Below, piece after piece: positions 16,834 through 23,957 of a stretch of 64,000 nt of DNA. The position numbers were made by a program, and so were the translations under genes. The notes beneath the pieces were generated by a model, which was not told the origin of the DNA, did no database searches, and saw only the letters and a list, made by a program, of their open reading frames with translations. The stretch comes from Arthrobacter sp. MYb214 (GTDB lineage: Bacteria; Actinomycetota; Actinomycetes; Actinomycetales; Micrococcaceae): contig NZ_PCPZ01000003.1 in assembly GCF_002979865.1 (NCBI RefSeq), positions 62,001 to 126,000 of the forward strand, given 5' to 3'. The first letter of the stretch is position 1; each line of letters starts with the position of its first letter.

Positions 16834-18189
16834 TTACACCTTGACCTTCGGTTGAAACGAAATGTCCACGCCCAGGCCAGCACTCCCGACGTCCACGAGC
16901 TGCCTGGTTTCCAGCGATTGATTTCCGCAAATCCCGACAGCAATGGCGCGCACACCGTCGATGAATCCGGCTTGCCGCGCATATCCATCCTCGTTGGCTC
17001 CGCGGAAGAGCTCTTCGAGCAGGAGCTTGTCGCCGCCACCATGCGATCCATTCGAGTTTTCGATCTGAATCTCCACTGCTTCTTCCCAATGCCGCTGCAA
17101 AAGCAATCTCTCGCCTTTCGACCTGGCATTGCCGCTCTGGCCATCATTGCTATATGAAGGATCCACCGGATGCCCGCCGGCCGCGGGCAGTACTGCTGCC
17201 CGTTCGACAACGTCCAGTTCCAGGCGTCCTTCCGTCCCGTTCACCGCAACCCGGTATCCTTCCCATGGGCTGTGCGCGTTCAGGGAATATGAAAGCACCG
17301 GTCCGTTTTGATACTCAGCAGTCAGGCTCAAATTGTCTTCGATGGTGATCTCGCCATTGAAGACTCCCTGGTCTCGGCGGTACCCATCAAAGTGTTCGTT
17401 CTCTAGATAGAGCTTTTCCAACCGCTCATCGCTGCGAAGATCCAAATCAAACGGATCCTTATCGCTTAGCCCGTGGGTACCGCGTTCGTTGGCTTGGCGG
17501 CCCCTGAACTCTGCGTTGTCGGGCCCGTAGAACTTCAGCCCTCCTGTTGCAAAGACCTTCTGCGGTGAATCGTCGAGCCACCAATTGACCAGATCGAAAT
17601 GATGGCTGGACTTATGGATTAGCAAGCCGCCAGAGTTTTCCTTGAGTCGATGCCATCGGCGAAAGTAGTCTGCTCCGTGAACGGTATCCAGCATCCAGTT
17701 GAAGTCCACGGATGTGACTTGGCCGATTTTCCCATCGTCGATGGCCTTCTTCAGGGCTGTATTCCGAGGAGAATAACGGTAGTTAAACGTGACCACGATT
17801 TCATGGCCGCTTTCTTCCACCGCCCGAGCTATACGAGCGGTGCTCGGCGCATCAATTGTTAGTGGTTTCTCAACTATCACATCGGCGCCGGCATACAGAG
17901 CGGTGCAGATCAGCTCAGCATGCGTGTAGTCCGGGCTCGTGATGATTACCCGGTCAATGTGGCGTTCTCGAATGACTTTGGCCAAGTCTTGCGGGTCAAA
18001 GGACCCAACCTTCTCGCCGAAGGTCTGTTCAACTACGTCTTGGTAGTACTCGATTCGCCCCTGGTTGGTATCTGCCAATGCGACAAGTTCAGCGACGTCG
18101 CTATGTTCACCGAAGATAGCAGTCAGGTACATTTCGCATCGGTTCCCTGTGCCGATCAGTACGTAGCTGGTGCGTGATGAGCTTCCCAT
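16834..18189 (-). CDS. Gfo/Idh/MocA-family oxidoreductase, 451 aa
   Basis: ATG at 18189 with AGGAG 9 nt upstream. The Rossmann segment is SYVLIGTGNRCEMYLTAIFGE, followed by RVIITSPDYTHAELICTALYAG, the Glu-Lys-Pro signature in DVIVEKPLTIDAPS near residue 110, and the substrate-domain motif SGGLLIHKSSHHFDLVNWW near 195, in which the His of HKSSHH is the likely catalytic residue. Longer than usual because of a long insert around 230-290 (NAEFRGRQANERGTHG and DPFDLDLRSD). This subtype (GTGNR start) is distinct from the two other Gfo/Idh/MocA genes in the region. It lies downstream of a stem-loop that follows the permease genes and upstream of the uronate-dehydrogenase-like gene. Confidence 0.85.
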   Translation of the reverse strand: MGSSSRTSYVLIGTGNRCEMYLTAIFGEHSDVAELVALADTNQGRIEYYQDVVEQTFGEKVGSFDPQDLAKVIRERHIDRVIITSPDYTHAELICTALYAGADVIVEKPLTIDAPSTARIARAVEESGHEIVVTFNYRYSPRNTALKKAIDDGKIGQVTSVDFNWMLDTVHGADYFRRWHRLKENSGGLLIHKSSHHFDLVNWWLDDSPQKVFATGGLKFYGPDNAEFRGRQANERGTHGLSDKDPFDLDLRSDERLEKLYLENEHFDGYRRDQGVFNGEITIEDNLSLTAEYQNGPVLSYSLNAHSPWEGYRVAVNGTEGRLELDVVERAAVLPAAGGHPVDPSYSNDGQSGNARSKGERLLLQRHWEEAVEIQIENSNGSHGGGDKLLLEELFRGANEDGYARQAGFIDGVRAIAVGICGNQSLETRQLVDVGSAGLGVDISFQPKVKV

Positions 18190-18240
18190 GCGGTTTCTCC
18201 TACGATAAGTTTCTGGCGCTTGTGTCTGGTATCGGTCGAG

Positions 18241-18276
18241 GCCACTGGCCTAGCGCTGTTGTCCTAGGCCAGTGGC
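18241..18276 (-). terminator. Stem-loop between the permease operon and the oxidoreductase gene
   Basis: gccactggccta, 12-nt loop, taggccagtggc: a 12-bp perfect stem just 10 bp after the MalG-type permease stop. It would end or attenuate transcription before the gene at 16834-18189. Confidence 0.6.
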
Positions 18277-18285
18277 ATATTCCTG

Positions 18286-19266
18286 CTATTTGATACCAGT
18301 AGTTGCGATGCCCTTGACCAGGTATTTCTGCCCGAAGAGGAAGGCAAGGAATACAGGGACCAACGTGACGATCGACATTGCGAACAGTGCGCCCCAGTTG
18401 GATTCTCCGGTGGAGTCTATGAATGCGTTGAGCGCAACTTGCACGGTGTAATTACTCGGGTTGGTGAGGTAGATCAGTGAGGTAAAGAAGTCGCTCCAGG
18501 TCCAGATGAACGTGAAGATTGCCGTAGTTGCCAAGGCTGGAACCATAAGCGGCAGGATGATCTGCAGGAAGATCCGTGGATGGCCGGCGCCATCGATTCG
18601 GGCTGCTTCATCCATATCCTTAGGGATTCCTCGGATGAATTGGATCATCAGGAAGATGAAGAACCCGTCCGTGGCAAGCAGTTTCGGAACGATGATTGGC
18701 CAGAAGGTATTGACCCAGCCGATCTGAGAAAACATGATGTACTGCGGAACGATAATCACGTGGATCGGCAGCATGATGGTCATCAGCATCAGCGCGAACA
18801 TAATCTTCTTGAACTTGAAGTCAAGCCTGGCAAATGCGTATGCCGCCATGGAGCAGGACACCAAGTTGCCAAGGATGCATCCCAAAACCAAAATCGCAGA
18901 GTTCATCAAGTACTTGCTGAAAGGTTCAGACAGCGCGTTCCAACCGCTGGGGTAGTTATTCCAGTCCACCTGGGAAATAACCAAACCGGCCTCGCGGAAG
19001 ATCAGGTCGTTCGGGCGGAAGGAGCTAGCTACCATCCACAGCAATGGATAGATCATGACTCCGGCACCCAGGATCAGCAGCGCATGCTTTAGCAATGAGC
19101 GCATTGAAACCTTGAACTTCGGGCTCTTACCCTTTACGGTCTTGCCTCGTTCATCAGTACCGCCAACCGGCGGCTTTTTTCCGAGAAGTTCTTCCTCATC
19201 AAGCACGAGTTCTTGCGGTGACCCACCGCGTACTTGCGAATCTGGAAGTGAAGTTTGATTAGTCAT
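18286..19266 (-). CDS. Carbohydrate ABC transporter permease, MalG type, 326 aa
   Basis: Inner-membrane permease with six predicted helices after an unusually long polar N-terminus of about 55 residues (it contains SPQELVLDEEELLGKKPP). The cytoplasmic ATPase-docking loop is DEAARIDGAGHPRIFLQIILPL, the EAA motif in its MalG form, around residue 216. The C-terminus YLVKGIATTGIK is typical of sugar permeases. It overlaps the end of the MalF-type gene by 8 bp. No ATPase gene is adjacent; in actinobacteria such systems commonly share an MsiK/MsmX-type ATPase encoded elsewhere. The partner binding protein is probably that at 6609-7925. Confidence 0.9.
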   Translation of the reverse strand: MTNQTSLPDSQVRGGSPQELVLDEEELLGKKPPVGGTDERGKTVKGKSPKFKVSMRSLLKHALLILGAGVMIYPLLWMVASSFRPNDLIFREAGLVISQVDWNNYPSGWNALSEPFSKYLMNSAILVLGCILGNLVSCSMAAYAFARLDFKFKKIMFALMLMTIMLPIHVIIVPQYIMFSQIGWVNTFWPIIVPKLLATDGFFIFLMIQFIRGIPKDMDEAARIDGAGHPRIFLQIILPLMVPALATTAIFTFIWTWSDFFTSLIYLTNPSNYTVQVALNAFIDSTGESNWGALFAMSIVTLVPVFLAFLFGQKYLVKGIATTGIK

Positions 19267-20185
19267 CGTAAAACACCCAATACTTAGAAACGAAGAAGTT
19301 CACAGCGGTAAATGCACCAACTATGAGCACCAGGAGCCATGCCATGGCTGAGGCATAACCCATATCGAACTGTTTGAATCCTTGCTGGTACAGGTAGAGC
19401 GTGAAGAACATGGTGGAATCGGCAGGACCGCCCGATCCATTGGACACGATGAAAGCTTGAGTGAAGTTCTGGAAGGCCCCAATGATCTGCAGGACCAGGT
19501 TGAAGAAAATAATGGGGCTAATCATCGGCAACGTGATACTCAGGAACTGCCGCCATTTGCTCGCCCCATCAATGGAGGCTGCTTCGTAATACATCATGGG
19601 AACTTGACGCAGACCTGCAAGGAAGATCACCATCGGTGAGCCGAAGGTCCACACGTTGAGCAAGATCAGGCTTCCAAGTGACGTGTTTGGATCGGAGATC
19701 CATCCAATGCCTTGGATACCGACCAATTCCAAGAGCTGATTCACCAGGCCGGTGGTACCGAAAATCTGCTTCCACAGCACTGCGATTGCAACTGAGGAAC
19801 CCAGCATGGAAGGCAGGTAGAAAATTGAGCGGTAAAAAGAGAGCCCGCGCATTCCCCGGTCAAGCAAGATTGCTACGGCGAGGGCCACTGCCAGCTGCAA
19901 CGGAACACCGATCAAAACATAGGTGAACGTGACCCGCAATGAATTATGCAGCCGCTGGTCGTCGAGCATCCGTTCAATGTTCTCAAACCCTGAAAAGGAC
20001 GGAGCCTGCAAAAGGTTGTAGTCCGTAAACGCAAGATACAGCGACATGGCCATGGGCCCCAGGGTGATAAGGAATAACCCGATCGTCCACGGAATGAGGA
20101 AGATATGCGCTGCCTTGTTGTCCTTGGGAGGGACTTTGCGGCCATTGTTCTTGCTGAGGTTCTGCAGTTCGGCAATGGCGCTCAT
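19259..20185 (-). CDS. Sugar ABC transporter permease, MalF type, 308 aa
   Basis: ATG at 20185 preceded by AAGGAGGT, an excellent ribosome site. The first helix follows NKAAHIFLIPWTIGLFLITLG, which is the standard start of UgpA/MalF-type permeases; the EAA loop reads MYYEAASIDGASKWRQFLSITLPM around residue 205, and the C-terminal FFVSKYWVFYDD is typical. It is the first gene of a two-permease unit whose promoter region holds a LacI-type operator identical to the one at 9207-9220. The operon therefore appears co-regulated with the oxidoreductase/DUF993 operon and the distant binding-protein gene. Confidence 0.9.
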   Translation of the reverse strand: MSAIAELQNLSKNNGRKVPPKDNKAAHIFLIPWTIGLFLITLGPMAMSLYLAFTDYNLLQAPSFSGFENIERMLDDQRLHNSLRVTFTYVLIGVPLQLAVALAVAILLDRGMRGLSFYRSIFYLPSMLGSSVAIAVLWKQIFGTTGLVNQLLELVGIQGIGWISDPNTSLGSLILLNVWTFGSPMVIFLAGLRQVPMMYYEAASIDGASKWRQFLSITLPMISPIIFFNLVLQIIGAFQNFTQAFIVSNGSGGPADSTMFFTLYLYQQGFKQFDMGYASAMAWLLVLIVGAFTAVNFFVSKYWVFYDD

Positions 20186-20296
20186 TGACCACTACCTCCT
20201 TTCGACGAAACGCGAAGGCAGCCCTTACGAATCGGGACCGACATGAGTGACTCCTTGCTAGAAGCGCTTGGTGAAGATGATTCGAAATCGACTTCA

Positions 20297-20310
20297 GGAA
20301 TGCGCTTTCC
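20297..20310. promoter_or_regulatory. LacI-type operator upstream of the permease operon
   Basis: GGAATGCGCTTTCC, the exact reverse complement of the 14-mer at 9207-9220. It lies about 110 bp upstream of the MalF-type start codon. A possible minus-strand -35 TTGACC lies further upstream (about 20352-20357). Confidence 0.72.
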
Positions 20311-20465
20311 AATCTCTATTCCTCAACGCTAAACTAAACACCAACGTGAGGTCAACCACACTGGCGAGATAGGTTTGAGGAATCGCCTCGGAGCCACCGC
20401 TGGACGCCATCACACGGTGCGAACAGTCGCTGGATGCGTCCATATGAAAATAGGAGATCAGTAAA

Positions 20466-21689
20466 ATGTCGCAGGCCAAAGACGGTTTAAGTGACACTAT
20501 CGTGTCAATAGAGCTCTATCGGATATCACTGCCTTTTGATGCCGCGCGGCGAAGCCAGGAAGATTCCAATGCGGAATCAATCGATGCTTTCAATGCATCA
20601 TCACGCACGTTGACCCAGATGGAATCATTAATGGTGAAGGTGCAAACCGCGGATGGGTTCACCGGCTGGGGCGAAGCCTTCGGCCACAAATCCAATCCCG
20701 CGACATGGGCTGCCCTTGAACAGATCGTGGCCCCCTTTTTCTTGGGGCGTTCATCGGCCCTCGACGGGAGCATTGCCTCGGCCGAATATGCATTCCACGC
20801 TTTCGGGCGCACCGGACCCATTCACTTCGCACTATCCGCAGTGGACATCGCTCTTTGGGATATAGCGGCACGTCGTGCAGGACAGACGCTGCGGGAATTC
20901 ATCAATATCGATGCCCGCCATGAAATCAATGCCTACGCGTCTTTGGTCCACTATGCCGAGGATCCGCAGGAGGTTGCTTTTCATCTTTCCAGGGCTTTGG
21001 AACACGGATTCAAGGCGTTCAAAATCCATGAGTCCTCGATTCCAGCCATCAAGGCCGCACGGCAGGCCGTGGGCTCCCACCCGCTGATGGTCGATGTCAA
21101 TTGCAAGTGGCATCATCCAGCCGAAGCCGGGTCGTCGATTGCTGCCATGGCGGCCCTGGAGCTGCTGTGGATCGAAGAACCGATCTTCCCGCCAGATGAT
21201 TCGCAATCACTAGCCGCCCTCAATGCTCGTTTCGGCAACGTCTCCGGTGGAGAAAACCATTCAGGGGTCCAGGGGCTGACCTCGGATATGGAACTCGGCG
21301 CCCTGCAGTTTGCCCAGCCTAGCGTCGGAAAGATTGGCGGACTCAGCGCCATGCTCAAAATTCGCGAGGCGGGTCAACGGCTTAATGTCCATGTGGTGCC
21401 ACACTGCTTCTACTACGGTCCGGCCCTCCTGGCCACCGCGCAGCTGATCGCCGCAGACCAGGAAGTCCAGCTTGCCAACGGGTCACTCCGTCCGGAATTG
21501 GAAATCCCCTTCCTCGGTTGGGAAACCCAGCTCCACCCTTGGCATGCGCCGCATCAGGGGAAGCTCACTAACGAGGGTACGATCCGCCTGCCAACGGAAG
21601 CCGGGCTCGGTTTCACTCCGGATCCAGTCGTTCTTGAAAACCATGCCCTCAAGCATCTGGTCTTGACCACTGCGCCTTGCGAAGGGTAA
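20466..21689 (+). CDS. Enolase-superfamily (mandelate racemase subgroup) protein with altered active site, 407 aa
   Basis: AGGAG 10 nt upstream of ATG. The N-terminal capping domain has VKVQTADGFTGWGEAFGHK; the barrel has metal-ligand strands LMVDVNCKW (Asp), LLWIEEPIFPP (Glu) and VSGGENHSG (Glu). The strand normally bearing Lys-x-Lys reads GFKAFKIHESS, so the second Lys is His. The strand normally reading QPD is FAQPSVGKIGG, so the Asp of the His-Asp pair is Ser, while the His-bearing strand NVHVVPHCFYYGP is kept. It is therefore a sugar-acid dehydratase or racemase relative whose chemistry may differ from known members. It is divergent from the permease operon and shares its control region. 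Confidence 0.82.
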   Translation: MSQAKDGLSDTIVSIELYRISLPFDAARRSQEDSNAESIDAFNASSRTLTQMESLMVKVQTADGFTGWGEAFGHKSNPATWAALEQIVAPFFLGRSSALDGSIASAEYAFHAFGRTGPIHFALSAVDIALWDIAARRAGQTLREFINIDARHEINAYASLVHYAEDPQEVAFHLSRALEHGFKAFKIHESSIPAIKAARQAVGSHPLMVDVNCKWHHPAEAGSSIAAMAALELLWIEEPIFPPDDSQSLAALNARFGNVSGGENHSGVQGLTSDMELGALQFAQPSVGKIGGLSAMLKIREAGQRLNVHVVPHCFYYGPALLATAQLIAADQEVQLANGSLRPELEIPFLGWETQLHPWHAPHQGKLTNEGTIRLPTEAGLGFTPDPVVLENHALKHLVLTTAPCEG

Positions 21690-21884
21690 ATGATCCGGCA
21701 AGGCAATAGCCGCTTCAAGCATTGCGGACAGCCCGCGATTGCCTGGAGCCCCGCCGTCCAGACGGGAACCTGCCGTGGTTTCAAGCACCCGAGCGGCAGC
21801 TCCGGGCGCATTCGACCACAGAGAAGATAGGGGCAGCAGGCCACCGAAGAAAACACTCGAAAAATCACTTGTGTAATAAGTTTC

Positions 21885-21903
21885 TTACTTATAGGATAAG
21901 TAA
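21885..21903. promoter_or_regulatory. Operator-like palindrome upstream of the galactarate dehydratase gene
   Basis: TTACTTAT AGG ATAAGTAA: perfect 8-bp arms around a 3-bp spacer. A weaker overlapping half (TAAG ttt CTTA) lies just upstream. The GntR-family gene at 23150 is the natural candidate to bind it. Confidence 0.5.
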
Positions 21904-21949
21904 TTAAATGAGCTTACCCCCACAGTGATCCCAACAGGAGATTCCCGCC

Positions 21950-23083
21950 ATGACCTATACCCCCGACGCCATCCGCCACGTCAAGCTTTCAACGGCCCGG
22001 TTGCCGCTGGCCACACCGATCTCCGATGCGAAAGTTTTCACCGGTCGCCAGAAGCCAATGACCGAGGTGGTCTTCCTCTTCGCGGAGATCACCACGGAAC
22101 AGGGCCATGAGGGTTTCGGGTTCTCCTACTCCAAGCGGGCTGGCGGTCCTGCACAGTACGCCCATGCCAAGGAAGTCGCACAAGCGATGATTGGTGAAGA
22201 TCCAAGTGACATCGCCAAGTTGTACACCAAGCTCCTCTGGGCCGGCGCTTCGGTGGGCCGCTCTGGTGTGGCTACCCAGGCGTTGGCCGCACTGGATATC
22301 GCGCTCTACGACATGAAAGCCAAGCGCGCGGGGCTTCCGCTAGCCAAGTTCCTCGGCTCCCACCGCGATTCGGTGCGCACCTACAATACTTCCGGCGGCT
22401 TCTTGAACGCCAGCATCGAGGAGGTCAAGGATCGGGCTACCCAGTCCATCGAGGAAGGGATCGGCGGCATCAAGATCAAGGTCGGCCTGCCGGACAGCGC
22501 CGAAGACCTGCGCCGAGTTGCCGCAGTGCGCGAGCATATTGGCCCGGATTTCCCGCTCATGGTCGACGCCAACCAGCAATGGGACCGCGCTACCGCATTG
22601 CGCATGGGGCGCAGGCTCGAGGAGTTCAACCTCGTCTGGATCGAAGAACCGCTGGATGCCTACGATGCTGAAGGCCATGCGGCCCTGACCGCTGCCCTGG
22701 ATACGCCAATAGCCACAGGAGAGATGCTTGCTTCGGTTTCCGAGCACGAACGCCTGATTGCCGCACGCGCCTGCGACATCATCCAGCCTGACGCTCCCCG
22801 GGTTGGTGGCATCACCCAGTTCCAGAGACTGGCTACTTTCGCTGACCAGGCTGGTCTGGATCTGGCACCGCACTTCGCAATGGAAATCCACTTGCATCTG
22901 GCAGCAGCGTACCCACGCGAGCCTTGGGTGGAGCACTTCGACTGGCTCGACCCGCTGTTCAATGAGCACCTGGAAACCAAGGACGGCCGGATGATCGTTC
23001 CGAACAGGCCGGGGCTCGGCTTCACCCTGAGCGACCAGGCCCGCGCGTGGACCACCGAAACCGCGCAATTCGGCACCGCCTGA
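21950..23083 (+). CDS. L-talarate/galactarate dehydratase-type enolase-superfamily enzyme, 377 aa
   Basis: AGGAG 9 nt upstream of ATG. Characteristic of the talarate/galactarate dehydratase group are FTGRQKPMTEVVFLFAEI, EGFGFSYSKRAGGPAQYAHA, LLWAGASVGRSG and the closing region GLGFTLSDQARAW. Catalytic features are intact: GGIKIKVG (Lys-x-Lys), PLMVDANQQW (Asp), LVWIEEPLDAYD (Glu), ATGEM (Glu), IIQPDAPRVGG (Asp of the dyad) and LAPHFAMEIHLH (His). It dehydrates galactarate (and in characterised relatives L-talarate) to 5-keto-4-deoxy-glucarate, which is the substrate of the KdgD encoded at 30491. A GntR-family regulator gene follows after a hairpin, and an operator-like palindrome precedes it. 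Confidence 0.85.
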   Translation: MTYTPDAIRHVKLSTARLPLATPISDAKVFTGRQKPMTEVVFLFAEITTEQGHEGFGFSYSKRAGGPAQYAHAKEVAQAMIGEDPSDIAKLYTKLLWAGASVGRSGVATQALAALDIALYDMKAKRAGLPLAKFLGSHRDSVRTYNTSGGFLNASIEEVKDRATQSIEEGIGGIKIKVGLPDSAEDLRRVAAVREHIGPDFPLMVDANQQWDRATALRMGRRLEEFNLVWIEEPLDAYDAEGHAALTAALDTPIATGEMLASVSEHERLIAARACDIIQPDAPRVGGITQFQRLATFADQAGLDLAPHFAMEIHLHLAAAYPREPWVEHFDWLDPLFNEHLETKDGRMIVPNRPGLGFTLSDQARAWTTETAQFGTA

Positions 23084-23102
23084 GTCCCCATGACTGGACC
23101 TT

Positions 23103-23135
23103 CGCGCCGGAACCGCCTGCCAGGCGGTTCCGGCG
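23103..23135 (+). terminator. Hairpin between the dehydratase gene and the GntR gene
   Basis: cgccggaaccgcctg directly followed by the complementary ccaggcggttccggcg, a 15-bp GC-rich stem 20 bp after the dehydratase stop. It supports placing the GntR start downstream at 23150. Confidence 0.65.
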
Positions 23136-23149
23136 CTTATCCTTTAAGC

Positions 23150-23863
23150 ATGCACAACGCCAAACCCAATCTGGCATCGGCCTTGGTCGGGCACCTGCGC
23201 GCGCAGATCAGCGGCGGGGCCATTCCTCCGGGACAGAAGCTGCCCAGCGAGAACGAGCTGATCGCCGAGCACGGGGTATCGCGCACCGTGGTCCGCGAGG
23301 CCATTACCCGGCTGCAGGCCGAAGGGCTGGTCTACACGCGGCGCGGCGCGGGCAGCTTCGCTTTGACTCCTCCACCGCCCGCCGAGCCTGCCGCTCAAGC
23401 ACTGGTTCCGCGTACCGTCGAGGAACGCCGCCAGTTGATCGAGTACCGGGTGGGTTTCGAAACCGAGGCCGCCGCCGTCGCGGCCCACTCCCGCACCGCG
23501 CAGGATTTGTCCGCAATGGACCAGGCCCTGCGGGGCTTCGAGGCCGCAGCGGGCAATGCGGCGGTGAGCATGAGCTGCGATTTCGAGTTCCACCTGGCCG
23601 TGGCCAGGGCTACCGGCAATCCCTACTTCGGCCAGGCTGTGGAGAATTTCGGTCCCTCCATGATCGCGATGCCGCGCGGCCGGCTGGATTCGGCCGACAC
23701 GATCACCGCCGACCGGCTGGGTTCGGTGGCCGCAGAGCACCGCGCCGTGCGTGATGCCATTGCCTCCGGCGACCCGCACATGGCGGCCGCGGCCATGCGC
23801 ATGCATCTGGGCAACTCCATGCTGCGGCTGCAATCCGAAGCGGGGCTCGGCCCCGCGCTTTAG
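23150..23863 (+). CDS. GntR/FadR-family transcriptional regulator, 237 aa
   Basis: Start at the ATG at 23150 (MHNAKPNLASALVGHL); an in-frame ATG at 23090 would place a terminator-like hairpin inside the gene. The winged helix-turn-helix (about 8-70) reads GGAIPPGQKLPSENELIAEHG and SRTVVREAITRLQAEGLVYTRRGAGSF, classical for GntR. The C-terminal all-helical FCD effector domain has LIEYRVGFETEAAAVAA and CDFEFHLAVARATGNPYF with the metal-ligand His pattern. No clear ribosome site precedes the start, so leaderless translation is possible. It probably senses an aldarate or its dehydration product and controls the adjacent dehydratase, and perhaps the divergent-side GntP permease downstream. Confidence 0.85.
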   Translation: MHNAKPNLASALVGHLRAQISGGAIPPGQKLPSENELIAEHGVSRTVVREAITRLQAEGLVYTRRGAGSFALTPPPPAEPAAQALVPRTVEERRQLIEYRVGFETEAAAVAAHSRTAQDLSAMDQALRGFEAAAGNAAVSMSCDFEFHLAVARATGNPYFGQAVENFGPSMIAMPRGRLDSADTITADRLGSVAAEHRAVRDAIASGDPHMAAAAMRMHLGNSMLRLQSEAGLGPAL

Positions 23864-23876
23864 GGCCGGGACGCGG

Positions 23877-23938
23877 AAAAGACCTCCGGCTGGCCGTGGC
23901 AGCTGCCATCAGCTCCATGTCGCCGAGAGGTCTTTCCT
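23877..23938. terminator. Bidirectional terminator between gntR and gntP
   Basis: ggaaaagacctc and gaggtctttcc form a stem with one bulged base. The long loop contains its own palindrome tggcagctgcca. It lies between two convergent stop codons. Confidence 0.5.
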
Positions 23939-23957
23939 TCAAAGTTCCGTACCGGGC

